This document shows, in pieces, positions 60,501 through 64,000 of a stretch of 64,000 bases of DNA (the stretch's first letter is position 1; each line of letters starts with the position of its first letter). The notes below the pieces were generated by a model. The model saw only the letters and a list, made by a program, of their open reading frames with translations, did no database searches and was not told the origin of the DNA. The DNA comes from Dendrolimus kikuchii (lineage: Eukaryota; Arthropoda; Insecta; Lepidoptera; Lasiocampidae): NCBI GenBank assembly GCA_019925095.2, contig CM034388.1:2467501-2531500 (forward strand), written 5' to 3'. Both the position numbers and the translations under genes were made by a program.

Positions 60501-63002
60501 CATACACGCTTATTGTTTATTTTTGTTACTGTGTGTGACATTAATTTAGTGATTTATATGTTATGGTGTACCTTAAGATTAACTTATTATATTAATTTAT
60601 CCTATTTTTAATACTAAACTTATACTAATGTAGAGTGTATCTGTTACATGCTGGTGTTGTGAGGAAGTGCATGTGCAGTGTTGGCCTTATATCTATACTT
60701 ATATATAGCCCTATCTAGTGCCGTGTGTGTTGGTTTTTTCTTTTCTGTGCCTGGGTTATTAATTTGTAGGCTCTTTGTGTGTCTTGGTTTGTTTGTGGAG
60801 TGTGCGTGTAATGCAATGCGACGGTAGTGCGCGTTGGTTTGAGTATGTGTATAAGTTTTATTGTTAGTTATGTGTCCCGAATTTCATTTATTCTCCCCTA
60901 AGTTCGACCTACGCGCTCATACACCGAGGATACCTGGCAGCCTAGGAATACTACATTCAAATTTATATGTAACAATTATCGTCTGACATACAGACAGATG
61001 ATATAAGCTTTTATACTACCAGGCTGTCCCTTTATGGAACTCACTGCTACTCAACATCAGACAAGCTAAATCCATATCGTCTTTTAAACTACCGGTTACT
61101 GAATAATTTTGGTCCTCTCAAGTCTAAAACATGCCGCTGATTCTATATATAGTATGATATATCCTATTTTTGTATAGTATATAAAGTATATTATTATTTA
61201 TTTTTTCACATATTCTTGGAATGTTTCATGTTATTTATTGTTTTGACCGTCACTGTTGTCTTATTAGTTTCCATAGTTTAGGGGGTTGCCTGAAAGAGAT
61301 CGCTTTAAGCGATAAGGCCGCCCTTTGTTCAACATTTACTGTACCTAGTTTTAATTTTTGGTGAACAATAAAGCGTTTTCATTCATTCATTCAAGTGAAT
61401 AACAAAAAATATATTTATTGTCTTGCTCTGCTCTGATTTATATAATTTTAATATCGTTTACATTTTTTAATAAGAAAATAAGAATTCATCATTTATCATT
61501 TACATTCCTCACAACACCAGCACGCAACAGATACACTCTACATTAGTATAAGTTTAGTATTAAAACTAGAATAAATTAATATAAGTTATTCTTAAGACAC
61601 ATACACCTCAACACAAAAAACAATAAATTAATGTCACACACAAGAACCAAAATAACTAATAAGCGTGTTAAATTCAAAAAATTAAATCAAGAAATTAATT
61701 TGTAAAAAAGGGAACGGAACTCGAGTCCGTCGAGTTGTTAATAATAAAAAAAAATATCCTTTACATTTACACAAAAAGTATATATATATTATAATATCTA
61801 AATCTACACAAACCCTTTAAAAAAAATACAAAATACATTAAACATCTCATTGCATATTATAGCTGAAGATGAAATACCATCCTAAAGGAGCTTGCATATC
61901 GAGATTAACGTTTTACAAAACTCGCCTATTTATTTTCGATGACATTTATTATCTGTGCTGTCTGAGCTTCCCTTTAAGCAAGCTTTACTTGTAACACAAT
62001 CAAGCGTGCATGACAAGAGTTATGAATGTCAAAGAAGCAAGTGACGTGTGTAAGAATAAGGCTGAATGGCGCTCTGTTGTTCGTGCCTACTCCGCAAGGG
62101 AACTGGCGTGAAGTTATGTATGTATGTATGTACAATCAATCATATAATCAGTCTCAGCAGGGACGAAACAGAGAGGGAGACATTCATTCATAGAGCATAT
62201 ATATTGACTTGGCCGTGTAATATGATATAGTTACGCATTGGTTTTTTTTTTATTGTCTCGTCGCGTTGGCAAAAATGGCAGAATGGATCACGCAATAAAT
62301 ATAAGTAACCCTCTATTGACAGAGGATAGGATACAAGAGAGGACTCACCGATTTTTTGTCTTGATGCCGATGACGGAAGCCAGGAAACACAGCACTTCTT
62401 GATTTTTATAGTTTATGAATAATTTGCAGAGCACTTTTGGTAAGGGTAGCAAGAGGGTGGCGCACGCGCACGTAATTGTTCCGCCGTAACAGATCGACGA
62501 CTGGCCGTCCGCTAGGTGGCGCGGCATTCATAATTTTGACGAATTATGGGATAAGGAAAGGGTTATTAGGAGCTGCAAAGGTGTGAAGGAAAGGCACATA
62601 GAAGGCACTCGTATTAATTATTACGTGATCCAATTCCTTAACGTATGGCCAATACAAAGGCATTAAATTTTAATCACTACAAGAAACACGATAGATATAA
62701 AAGCTATACCCAAGAAGCCTAAGCCTCGCAATGGGACGTTAAAGAGTAGCTATTAAGGAGCGATCGAAGTGAGCGTGTCAGATGCGACGAGCGACCGACG
62801 GGGTCGAGCCACGACTCACCTGGAATGTGTTCCTCAGCCGATGAACGGAAGCGGACCCGCACGCGGCCACCACGGCGAGGACACCGTTGAAGTTGTTCAG
62901 GTCGCGGAGGGCGATCGCCACCTCTAGAAACCGACAGACGACTCCCGTACGCTCGTCTAGATTTTCACTCTCCACTATCCATTTCTCCATCCAACGGGTG
63001 AA
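32469..63002 (-). CDS. Sos: Son of sevenless (Sos), Ras guanine-nucleotide exchange factor, 3' part, 16 exons
   Basis: Exons, in transcript order: 63002-62820, 59321-59159, 58117-57996, 54242-54123, 53585-53480, 52616-52527, 51526-51379, 49592-49533, 46471-46354, 45528-45384, 43447-43369, 38433-38362, 35878-35802, 34630-34548, 33363-33146 and 32529-32469. They keep phase throughout (1845 nt; 614 codons plus TAG). Residues 1-196 are the end of the Cdc25/RasGEF domain, with [34 protein letters not shown] and [20 protein letters not shown], all diagnostic of Sos. Residues from about 200 are a disordered tail with class II SH3 sites ([35 protein letters not shown]) expected to bind Drk/Grb2. The histone-fold, DH, PH, REM and most of Cdc25 lie right of the window. 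The protein acts at the plasma membrane, loading Ras with GTP after receptor tyrosine kinase activation (family knowledge). Confidence 0.96.
32612..32870. repeat. Partial long-TIR MITE with 'agctaggcatg' block
   Basis: 'ttttcttaagttttcgcgac' terminus and 'aaaactacgttttatt', then the block shared with 9838-9935. Confidence 0.55.
33146..33363 (-). CDS. Sos: Sos exon 15 ([10 protein letters not shown]3 site)
   Basis: Acceptor atttcag|CCG, donor AATGC|gtgagt. Ser/Gly-rich, then [16 protein letters not shown] and ILQRRHHNN. Largest exon in the tail. Confidence 0.93.
33675..34350. repeat. 'accgacttcaaaa' repeat region
   Basis: 'taaccgacttcaaaaaaagg' at 33680 and 'cttgaagtcggtgcaaagt' at 34242 form inverted ends. 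Two internal diverged copies of 'tttatgatccgatttacgtg' (33770, 33930). Fills the Sos intron. Confidence 0.5.
34548..34630 (-). CDS. Sos: Sos exon 14 ([12 protein letters not shown]3 site)
   Basis: Acceptor tgttcag|CGT, donor CATTTG|gtaaga. [20 protein letters not shown], equivalent to the VPPPVPPRRR Grb2-binding site of vertebrate Sos. Confidence 0.95.
34735..34990 (-). repeat. Diverged Helitron-like / mixed repeat
   Basis: 'accagcaggcgttgtcctgc' hairpin and 'cagcgccacccagcgg' resemble 8429-8520. Followed by 'cttcggctttgatctgatgc' related to 32940. Confidence 0.35.
35258..35452 (+). repeat. tRNA-derived SINE (family 2), 5' part
   Basis: 'gtagcataatggccagcgca' (A box), 'gggttcgaatcctgg' (B box), 'gaaggaaaacatcgtgacg'. 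Interrupted at 35452 by a retroposon. Confidence 0.75.
35453..35660 (+). repeat. A-tailed retroposon with target-site duplication
   Basis: 5'-truncated at 'ggatggctaccacccctggt', ends 'ctcctgcaataaaaaataaa'. Flanked by AAACCT at 35447-35452 and 35661-35666, and the SINE resumes afterwards. Confidence 0.8.
35661..35765 (+). repeat. tRNA-derived SINE (family 2), 3' part
   Basis: 'ccaagcggccttggatacgc' to 'gggacgtttatgggctgtta'. Continues the SINE at 35258. Confidence 0.7.
35802..35878 (-). CDS. Sos: Sos exon 13 (proline-rich)
   Basis: Acceptor gtttcag|GGG, donor TCCCC|gtcagt. [20 protein letters not shown], then LTPHP. The GTCAGT donor is the one that keeps phase with the next exon. Confidence 0.85.
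36002..36034. other. Perfect 13-bp stem hairpin
   Basis: GAACGCTTCTTTA pairs with TAAAGAAGCGTTC around a 7-nt loop, inside a Sos intron. Confidence 0.7.
36138..36605 (+). repeat. Retroposon X, long copy
   Basis: Matches the reverse complement of 60408-60874 almost throughout, e.g. 'accaagacacacaaagagcc' and 'gtacggaactcgagtccgta', ending 'tatgttaataataatttt' and an A run. Homology may extend left of 36138. Confidence 0.7.
36940..36966. repeat. (AC)n(AT)n microsatellite
   Basis: 'cacacacacacacacatata'. Confidence 0.8.
36967..37100 (+). repeat. Dispersed repeat, also at 43140-43312
   Basis: Shares 'gtcaaattaacagtgtag', 'ttggcgaaa' and 'gcgaccactagtaa'. Confidence 0.5.
37105..37225 (-). repeat. 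LINE 3' end fragment
   Basis: 'catacatacataacttcacg' to 'ttgtcatgcacgctcgtc', lacking about 10 bp relative to other copies. Confidence 0.7.
37226..37720. other. Sos intron, dispersed repeat wording only
   Basis: 'gctcagtgtcgagtttcatt' and 'cagacagacagacggacaaa' look like a degraded dispersed element. No gene. Confidence 0.3.
37721..37905. repeat. MITE end plus truncated retroposon X
   Basis: 37721-37775 'attttcttaagttttcgcga' is a long-TIR MITE end. 37782-37905 is the 3' part of retroposon X on the - strand ('cggactcgagttccgtaccc'). Confidence 0.6.
38143..38270 (+). repeat. LINE 3' end fragment
   Basis: 'gcatgacaagagttatgaat' to 'actggcgtgaagttatgtat'. Codes for [17 protein letters not shown] and onward. 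Confidence 0.75.
38362..38433 (-). CDS. Sos: Sos exon 12 (proline-rich)
   Basis: Acceptor tttgcag|GAT, donor GAACG|gtgagt. [20 protein letters not shown]. Phase 2 at both ends. Confidence 0.87.
38817..39039. repeat. Foldback element with ~80-bp inverted arms
   Basis: Left arm 38817-38899 ('accgaaatgtgcgctgggac', 'gacaagtgggaaaacgaatc') is mirrored by 38957-39039 ('gattcgtttttccacttgtc', 'gccccagcacacatttcag') around a ~57-bp spacer. Confidence 0.85.
39056..39300 (+). repeat. tRNA-derived SINE (family 1), intact
   Basis: 'ggcctctgcggttgagcggg', 'ccgggttcgattcctgg', 'cgttgtattattacccataa', 'gtctgccgattattac'. Not a functional tRNA: no clover-leaf acceptor stem closes. Confidence 0.8.
39408..39690 (+). 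repeat. tRNA-derived SINE (family 2)
   Basis: 'gtcgtggcagcgtaatgtct', 'gcgggttcgatcctgg', 'ggtgaaggaaaacatcgtga', 'ccgccttggacaagcgtggc'. Confidence 0.8.
39710..41005 (-). mobile_element. mariner transposon 2, nearly complete
   Basis: Left end 'cgagttgactccgtgaaagt' pairs imperfectly with the right end (reverse complement 'cgagggcgacactgatagtt'). About 1.3 kb. Lies in a Sos intron; ends are approximate and no clean TA duplication was confirmed. Confidence 0.8.
39777..40829 (-). pseudogene. mariner transposase, 350 codons with one internal stop
   Basis: A single - strand frame from ATG 40829 to TAA 39777 spans the full usual mariner length, interrupted only by TAG at 40125-40127. N-terminus [18 protein letters not shown] and [20 protein letters not shown] (paired HTH); catalytic Asp in [17 protein letters not shown] and [12 protein letters not shown] with 34 residues between the last two (D,D34D). 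Apart from the stop, all catalytic Asp and HTH motifs are present. Confidence 0.9.
41006..41312 (-). repeat. LINE 3' region fragment next to mariner 2
   Basis: Begins 'cctcacttgcttctgtgaca' right after the mariner end, lacking its usual tail, and runs to 'ttgcgcagtgctcg'. 41308-41345 then is a long-TIR MITE end ('aaaaccgttaaaacgtaatt'). Confidence 0.7.
41346..41859. other. Sos intron, nothing recognised
   Basis: AT-rich, then a moderately GC-rich stretch from 41680. No exon that fits phase. Confidence 0.3.
41860..42060. repeat. Dispersed repeat related to 49640-49985
   Basis: 'ttgaccatggaacattaata', 'ggagcgatttttacatcaac' and 'caatgacatttgtgta' correspond to 49790-49860. Confidence 0.45.
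42068..42350 (-). repeat. Repeat inverted relative to 7320-7610
   Basis: 'cttggcagctaggcctttaa', 'ggagttcttgtgacaactcg', 'aggccacatttgactata' and 'cagttcccgccaaaaacac'. Confidence 0.5.
42866..42975. repeat. 'ccatccataaattacgtca' MITE with G13 run
   Basis: Terminus 'gaccatccataaattacgtc', G run at 42892-42904, 'gacaaagtgtgacattgtgt' and 'atgacgtcac'. A type I recognise as widespread in insects; the right terminus is not complete. Confidence 0.5.
43140..43312 (+). repeat. Dispersed repeat, also at 36967-37100
   Basis: 'aaagtcaaattaacagtgta', 'gcttggcgaaacctgtgatt'-like, 'cgggcgaccactagtaat'. Confidence 0.5.
43369..43447 (-). CDS. Sos: Sos exon 11 (proline-rich)
   Basis: Acceptor gttgcag|CGA, donor TTTAG|gtgagt. 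[27 protein letters not shown] is another PxxPxR. Confidence 0.87.
43605..43865 (-). repeat. A-tailed retroposon, internal deletion
   Basis: Lacks about 55 bp between 'tagaccaggg' and 'gactcttacgacaggcc' (around 43803). Otherwise full length. Confidence 0.7.
44345..44525 (+). repeat. LINE 3' end with (TTTC)n tail
   Basis: 'gacggaagaacagcgctagt', 'agcattatgctgagactggg', 'cctaaataaaatattttctt'. Same family as 48412-48610 and 54480-54675. Confidence 0.6.
44820..45015. repeat. 'accgact' MITE
   Basis: 'aaaaccgaaccgactttaca' at the left and 'tgtagtcggttttatttttg' at the right are inverted. Also contains 'cttctagatgttgtagaaac' as at 53805. Confidence 0.5.
45035..45285 (-). repeat. tRNA-derived SINE (family 1), - strand
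   Basis: 'aggaatcgaacccggagcct' (B box complement) and 'cccgctcaaccacagaggcc' (A box complement). Confidence 0.8.
45384..45528 (-). CDS. Sos: Sos exon 10 (proline-rich)
   Basis: Acceptor ggtgccag|GAG, donor CCATT|gtgagt. [17 protein letters not shown], then [22 protein letters not shown] fits class II PxxPxR. Very GC-rich. Confidence 0.88.
45563..45715 (+). repeat. Repeat Y, 3' end only
   Basis: 'ttatatggtgtagacaacga', 'aaggggcctctacgtgttgg', 'ggcccgtggtcttcaaagac', with (aata)n tail. Starts 35 bp upstream (- sense) of Sos exon 10. Confidence 0.65.
45966..46230 (-). repeat. A-tailed retroposon, internal deletion
   Basis: From 'tttttattattgcttgagtt' to 'attctttctccgttcctag'. Missing parts of the middle. 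Confidence 0.65.
46354..46471 (-). CDS. Sos: Sos exon 9 (weak donor)
   Basis: Acceptor ttgtcgcag|[21 protein letters not shown], then [17 protein letters not shown]. The donor used here is CCG|gtgctt, a poor match to consensus. An alternative CCC|gtagag about 100 bp upstream also keeps phase 0. If unspliced, the frame stops at TAA 46330-46332. Confidence 0.7.
46528..47140 (+). repeat. ~600-bp repeat Y, complete copy
   Basis: 'acccgcaggggggctttgtg' to 'gttttgaaagacatataata', (ATA)n at both sides. Inverted twin at 10735-11345. Carries 'gaagtgataaatggcatcac'. Possibly a LINE 3' region; no domain recognised. Confidence 0.65.
47141..47364 (-). repeat. tRNA-derived SINE (family 1), - strand
   Basis: 'tgtatatccccaagctaagc', 'ccaggaatcgaacccgaagc', 'ccctctcaaccacagaag'. 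Confidence 0.75.
47365..47989. other. Sos intron, dispersed repeat-like
   Basis: Several 'cccgcgggaat/ggattt' motifs (47610, 47735, 47868) suggest a degraded element. No exon. Confidence 0.3.
47990..48300 (+). repeat. 'ggatacttttatcccg' repeat
   Basis: 'atgaacataggatactttta' and 'caagggatacttttcatccc' are two diverged copies 150 bp apart. Confidence 0.4.
48412..48610 (-). repeat. LINE 3' end with (GAAA)n tail, - strand
   Basis: 'agaaagaaagaaagaaataa', 'gtcctaaattggccttagct', 'cagcgctgatcttccgctag'. Confidence 0.6.
48701..48791. repeat. 45-bp tandem duplication
   Basis: 'gtattttatttttgatgtat' to 'aaagaataatgttatt' occurs twice head to tail. Confidence 0.75.
48792..49520. other. Sos intron, AT-rich
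   Basis: (AAT)n near 48872-48883. 'gcggtgggatattgttccag' at 49195 resembles a LINE reverse-transcriptase tail but is too short to assign. Confidence 0.3.
49533..49592 (-). CDS. Sos: Sos exon 8 (60-bp micro-exon)
   Basis: Acceptor attttcag|GAA, donor GACCG|gtatgt. Encodes [19 protein letters not shown]. Its phase fits both neighbours exactly, which supports it despite its size. Confidence 0.8.
49640..49985 (-). repeat. Dispersed repeat (inverted relative to 1738-2030)
   Basis: 'gatcgtaacgtccgcaagca', 'agtggaacgggaa' and 'attagtgtgtttcgtcgtta'. Confidence 0.45.
50050..51060 (+). other. GC-rich block, possible LTR-retroelement 5' end
   Basis: A compositional island in AT-rich DNA. It contains 'ccttataaatacggccgcac' (TATA-like) followed by 'cggtcattcg', a block shared with 9838-9935, and at 50971 'attggtgacgccaagaag', which looks like a primer-binding site after an LTR. 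No second LTR or pol found. Identification is tentative. Confidence 0.3.
51140..51340 (-). repeat. tRNA-derived SINE (family 1), rearranged
   Basis: 'ccaggaatcgaacccagtac' and 'ctcaaccacaaaggccgtca', with an internal insertion near 51260-51300. Confidence 0.65.
51379..51526 (-). CDS. Sos: Sos exon 7 ([10 protein letters not shown] repeat)
   Basis: Acceptor tttgcag|GTA, donor ACAA|gtaagt. Contains a short repeat [20 protein letters not shown] encoded by 9-bp tandem units at about 51430-51470. Confidence 0.85.
51580..52500. other. Sos intron, no clear feature
   Basis: Starts with (GAAA)n and a short LINE-tail-like piece. Patch at 52080-52230 is richer in GC. G-rich run 'ggggggaggggggagggggg' at 52394. 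Confidence 0.3.
52527..52616 (-). CDS. Sos: Sos exon 6
   Basis: Acceptor ttatag|GTG, donor AGAG|gtaagc. [20 protein letters not shown]; Ser/Thr-rich linker with SP/TS sites. Placed by phase and position. Confidence 0.85.
52801..53113 (-). repeat. A-tailed retroposon, full length
   Basis: 'tttttttattgcaggagatc' to 'ccgttcctgcacggata'. Among the best-preserved copies. Confidence 0.8.
53213..53424. mobile_element. piggyBac-type MITE
   Basis: Inverted copy of 57081-57293. Right end 'ttaAGGGttaa' intact, left end diverged ('ttaaactcttcagctcac'). Confidence 0.6.
53480..53585 (-). CDS. Sos: Sos exon 5
   Basis: Acceptor ttaccag|CCT, donor CTCA|gtaagt. [18 protein letters not shown], then a polar His/Ser/Asn stretch. 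Corresponds to the PKKYSYPLKSP region of vertebrate Sos. Confidence 0.9.
53770..53890. repeat. 'cttgaagtcggt' MITE fragment
   Basis: 'cttcaagatgttgtagaaaa' and 'gcttttgaagtcggttatat'. Related to 44820-45015. Confidence 0.4.
54123..54242 (-). CDS. Sos: Sos exon 4
   Basis: Acceptor taaacag|GCA, donor AAGTTT|gtgagt; 40 codons in phase 0. [33 protein letters not shown]: the 'FxxSLEIEPR' end of the catalytic domain. Confidence 0.94.
54340..54442. repeat. (TG)n(TA)n microsatellite
   Basis: About 30 bp of TATG/TG repeats, then about 65 bp of pure TA. Confidence 0.95.
54480..54675 (+). repeat. LINE 3' end with (TTTC)n tail
   Basis: 'gctcagcggaagatcagcgc', 'ccagcattatgctgagtctg', 'cctgaataaaatgattttct'. 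Confidence 0.65.
54786..55512 (+). mobile_element. R1-type LINE, 5'-truncated, with 17-bp TSD
   Basis: Flanked by identical 17-bp repeats at 54769-54785 and 55513-55529, ending in a 21-A tail (55492-55512). Encodes the reverse-transcriptase C-terminus [20 protein letters not shown] (with the H...C of the terminal zinc knuckle), then in another frame [20 protein letters not shown] and an Arg/Glu-rich end DFDLRPP*. One frameshift near 54850. The rest is 3' UTR. Confidence 0.9.
55513..55660 (+). pseudogene. Older LINE remnant hosting the R1-type insertion
   Basis: Degraded frames around 'gtatggcagcagaagcatg' and 'gcgacattgattgaaagata' resemble the YGSESW...MRALR and later LKEDV segments of LINE reverse transcriptase C-termini. 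63420-63600 is a similar remnant. Confidence 0.4.
55661..56197. other. Sos intron, low-complexity and degraded LINE
   Basis: Contains (CA)n near 55960-55995. 'gtgcatgtagagaaaatgaatg' at 56045 resembles the GHVERMNE-coding segment. Confidence 0.3.
56198..56650 (-). repeat. LINE 3' region, - strand
   Basis: 'acatacatagatacataact' tail, then RGRPRH-, [19 protein letters not shown] and [21 protein letters not shown] segments in broken frames. Confidence 0.75.
56761..57055 (+). repeat. tRNA-derived SINE (family 2), intact
   Basis: 'gtcgtggtagcgtaatggct', 'gcgggttcaatcctgg', 'aaggaaaacatcgtgacg', 'ttggacagttatgggctgtt'. Confidence 0.8.
57081..57293. mobile_element. piggyBac-type MITE, complete
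   Basis: TTAA-CCCTT at the left ('cttaacccttaagacaatta') and AAGGG-TTAA at the right ('gagctaaagggttaaa'); 210 bp; no coding capacity. Three copies in the window. Confidence 0.7.
57347..57510. repeat. (CG)n(TG)n(TA)n compound microsatellite
   Basis: Starts with alternating CG, passes through about 100 bp of TG/CG, and ends in about 40 bp of TA. Confidence 0.95.
57700..57810 (+). repeat. A-tailed retroposon, old fragment
   Basis: 'agcacctttggtgctgcaaa' and 'taaccactttccgtcaagtg', strongly diverged. Confidence 0.5.
57996..58117 (-). CDS. Sos: Sos exon 3 (end of RasGEF core)
   Basis: Acceptor cttgcag|ATT, donor AAGG|gtgagt. [34 protein letters not shown], nearly identical to the animal Sos consensus. 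Confidence 0.96.
58245..58460 (+). repeat. A-tailed retroposon, 3'-diverged
   Basis: 'caacccaggtggtagggtat' to 'ccactttccatgaggtgggc'. Followed by a SINE family 2 tail piece at 58530-58575. Confidence 0.65.
58735..59025 (+). mobile_element. Helitron-like element, + strand, diverged
   Basis: 'ggtgacgctggaatcgggtt' is the reverse complement of the 8429 family interior. 3' end has a GCAG/CTGC stem and 'gccgaaaccgCTAG|T'. Confidence 0.45.
59159..59321 (-). CDS. Sos: Sos exon 2 (RasGEF)
   Basis: Acceptor ttaacag|ATA, donor CTGG|gtaagt. [20 protein letters not shown], then [20 protein letters not shown] and EEGN, the most conserved Sos/RasGEF segment. Confidence 0.96.
59394..59632 (-). repeat. 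A-tailed retroposon, 5'-truncated
   Basis: 'tttattgcaggagctcagca' to 'gccctaccacctggct'. Lies 70 bp from Sos exon 2. Confidence 0.75.
59775..59985 (+). pseudogene. LINE reverse transcriptase C-terminal remnant
   Basis: Frame reads [20 protein letters not shown], then [20 protein letters not shown], the common 'LWNsLP..iFp....FK' end of jockey/CR1-type LINE ORF2. Confidence 0.65.
59990..60272 (-). repeat. A-tailed retroposon, nearly full length
   Basis: 'gcagacggcccacttgatgg' to 'tccgttcctgcacaga'. Fused at its low end to the LINE remnant, so the A tail is missing. Confidence 0.75.
60408..60874 (-). mobile_element. Retroposon X with 10-bp TSD
   Basis: Flanked by TCCCGAATTT at 60398-60407 and 60875-60884. 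On the - strand it starts 'cacataactaacaataaaac' and ends in an A-rich tail. It interrupts the LINE remnant that continues at 60900. Confidence 0.8.
60900..61395 (+). repeat. LINE 3' end with RT C-terminus and (ATTC)n tail
   Basis: Reads [18 protein letters not shown] and [20 protein letters not shown] with stops between, then hairpin block 'ggttgcctgaaagagatcgc' and 'aataaagcgttttcattcat'. This ties the coding end and the hairpin/tail to one LINE family. Confidence 0.7.
61507..61759 (+). mobile_element. Retroposon X, short copy with 8-bp TSD
   Basis: TTTACATT at 61499-61506 and 61760-61767. 5'-truncated at 'cctcacaacaccagcacgca', with an A-rich end after 'gttgttaataataaaa'. Confidence 0.75.
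61995..62140 (+). repeat. LINE 3' end with (ATGT)n tail
   Basis: 'gcgtgcatgacaagagttat' to 'gaagttatgtatgtatgtat'. Confidence 0.75.
62141..62819. other. Sos intron, no exon
   Basis: Contains a 60-codon - strand frame at 62345-62527 that ends at a donor-like gtgagt, but it has no acceptor, and the flanking Sos exons already join in phase. Confidence 0.4.
62820..63002 (-). CDS. Sos: Sos exon 1 of window (RasGEF)
   Basis: Acceptor tatccacag|TTC, donor TTCCAG|gtgagt; 61 codons, phase 0. [18 protein letters not shown], then [17 protein letters not shown] and HRLRNTFQ, matching the RasGEF core around the LNNFN motif. Confidence 0.95.
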
Positions 63003-64000
63003 CTGTGGATATAGACATTTTAAATATTATTAATAGAGGAAGTGAAATCAACTGAGATGCTCGGCCTCATAGATTTTGCACGAGCGTACCTAGTTATGAC
63101 ATCATAAGTAAGTGCAGTAAAAGGAGTCAAATAACACAATAATTACTGTTCGAAAATTAATAAATAATATAAGTGATATTTTTATTTATTTATTTATTTG
63201 GTTTACCAACAATTACTTGCACTAATACAAAGGATGAACATAGCTTTATAAAAAGAGACATGACAAATGCAGTAATCACTTATAGGCAAACACTACATGC
63301 AATTTGATATTTTGTACTTTGAAAAATTATAATATAAATAATTTAAAGAAGAAAAAATACATATAAGGCTTTAATAACGATTAAGTTTCAAATATATAAA
63401 TAAATTTATTATATATACATATGATAAGAAACAGTGTGATAAGGGAGCGTAGCGTCGTGAATTGAAAGAAGATGTAGTGACAAGCATTGAAAAAGTGGTT
63501 TGGGCATGTAGACAGAATGAATGAAATCAGAATCACAGAACAAGTATATGACAGCAATCTGACTGGCAGAATCTTGAGCCTTTATGATAATTGCAGTATT
63601 ATTTTCTGTAAAGTAGAACATTTTCAAATCCTTTGATTATTTAATTGTACAGTCGCATCCAATTTCTGCTCCACCTACATCGCCTGATTAGTTACGACTT
63701 TCTTTTAAGCTAGGTTGCCTGGAAGAGAGAAGAGAACGCTTTTAATGTTAACGCCGCCTGTTGTTTTGCCAAGAAGTATTGCAGAATTATGCATTTTGTT
63801 TTTATATTTGTTTACTAGAGTTTACCTCGCGGCTGCGCTGCGGGTCAACCTCTAGTGCGTGTCTCTGGTTTAAAGAGCAAGTAGTACAGGTTACATTGTA
63901 TTAAATTTGTATGTATTTGCCCCCGAAAGATTCACTTCATTTTATATCGCACACTATACCACCCCCGTCTATATGTAAACTACATAAATGACAAAAGTTG
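63003..64000 (-). other. Sos intron upstream of first visible exon
   Basis: AT-rich. LINE remnant at 63420-63600 (FGHVDRMNE-like coding), LINE hairpin-like block at 63710-63765. No further Sos exon recognised to the right edge. Confidence 0.45.

Noticed and set aside
62345..62527. 60-codon frame ending at a gtgagt donor, as an extra Sos exon
   Set aside because: The flanking Sos exons (62820-63002 and 59159-59321) already join in phase across a conserved sequence, and there is no plausible acceptor before the frame.

Overview
This is eukaryotic, AT-rich genomic DNA, very probably from a moth or butterfly. The evidence is spliced genes with GT-AG introns plus a dense load of repeats of the types that fill lepidopteran genomes: mariner elements, tRNA-derived SINEs, small non-autonomous Helitron-like elements, R1/CR1/RTE-type LINE ends and many MITEs. 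The order is inferred from gene content and repeat style, and no species is claimed.

Two real protein-coding genes are visible, and they converge. On the + strand, the 3' part of an RRP1 (Nop52/NNP-1) ribosomal-RNA-processing gene runs from the left edge to 12685. Eight exons join in phase into 559 codons plus a stop. On the - strand, the 3' part of Son of sevenless (Sos), the Ras guanine-nucleotide exchange factor, runs from 63002 down to a stop codon at 32469. Sixteen exons join in phase into 614 codons plus a stop, covering the C-terminal part of the RasGEF (Cdc25) domain and the whole proline-rich SH3-binding tail. The 5' parts of both genes lie outside the window. The two genes have unrelated roles (nucleolar pre-60S processing and receptor-tyrosine-kinase/Ras signalling).

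Between them, about 12.7-32.4 kb is a gene desert made of repeats: a mariner inserted inside a SINE, nested retroposons, and a 5.5-kb array of nine nearly identical 612-bp units (21492-26998). Each unit carries an internally deleted copy of an A-tailed retroposon that is also dispersed through the window. The array is flanked by direct repeats of about 285 bp. The introns of both genes are also filled with transposons, including a second mariner (39.7-41.0 kb) whose transposase frame is interrupted by one stop codon, and a 5'-truncated R1-type LINE with a 17-bp target-site duplication.

I see no bacterial features, CRISPR arrays, functional rRNA or tRNA genes, or viral genes. Most short open frames are chance frames inside repeats. 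The most unusual things are the retroposon-derived satellite and its flanking duplications, a possible truncated Sos isoform lacking every SH3-binding motif, and several TSD-bracketed retroposon families I cannot name.
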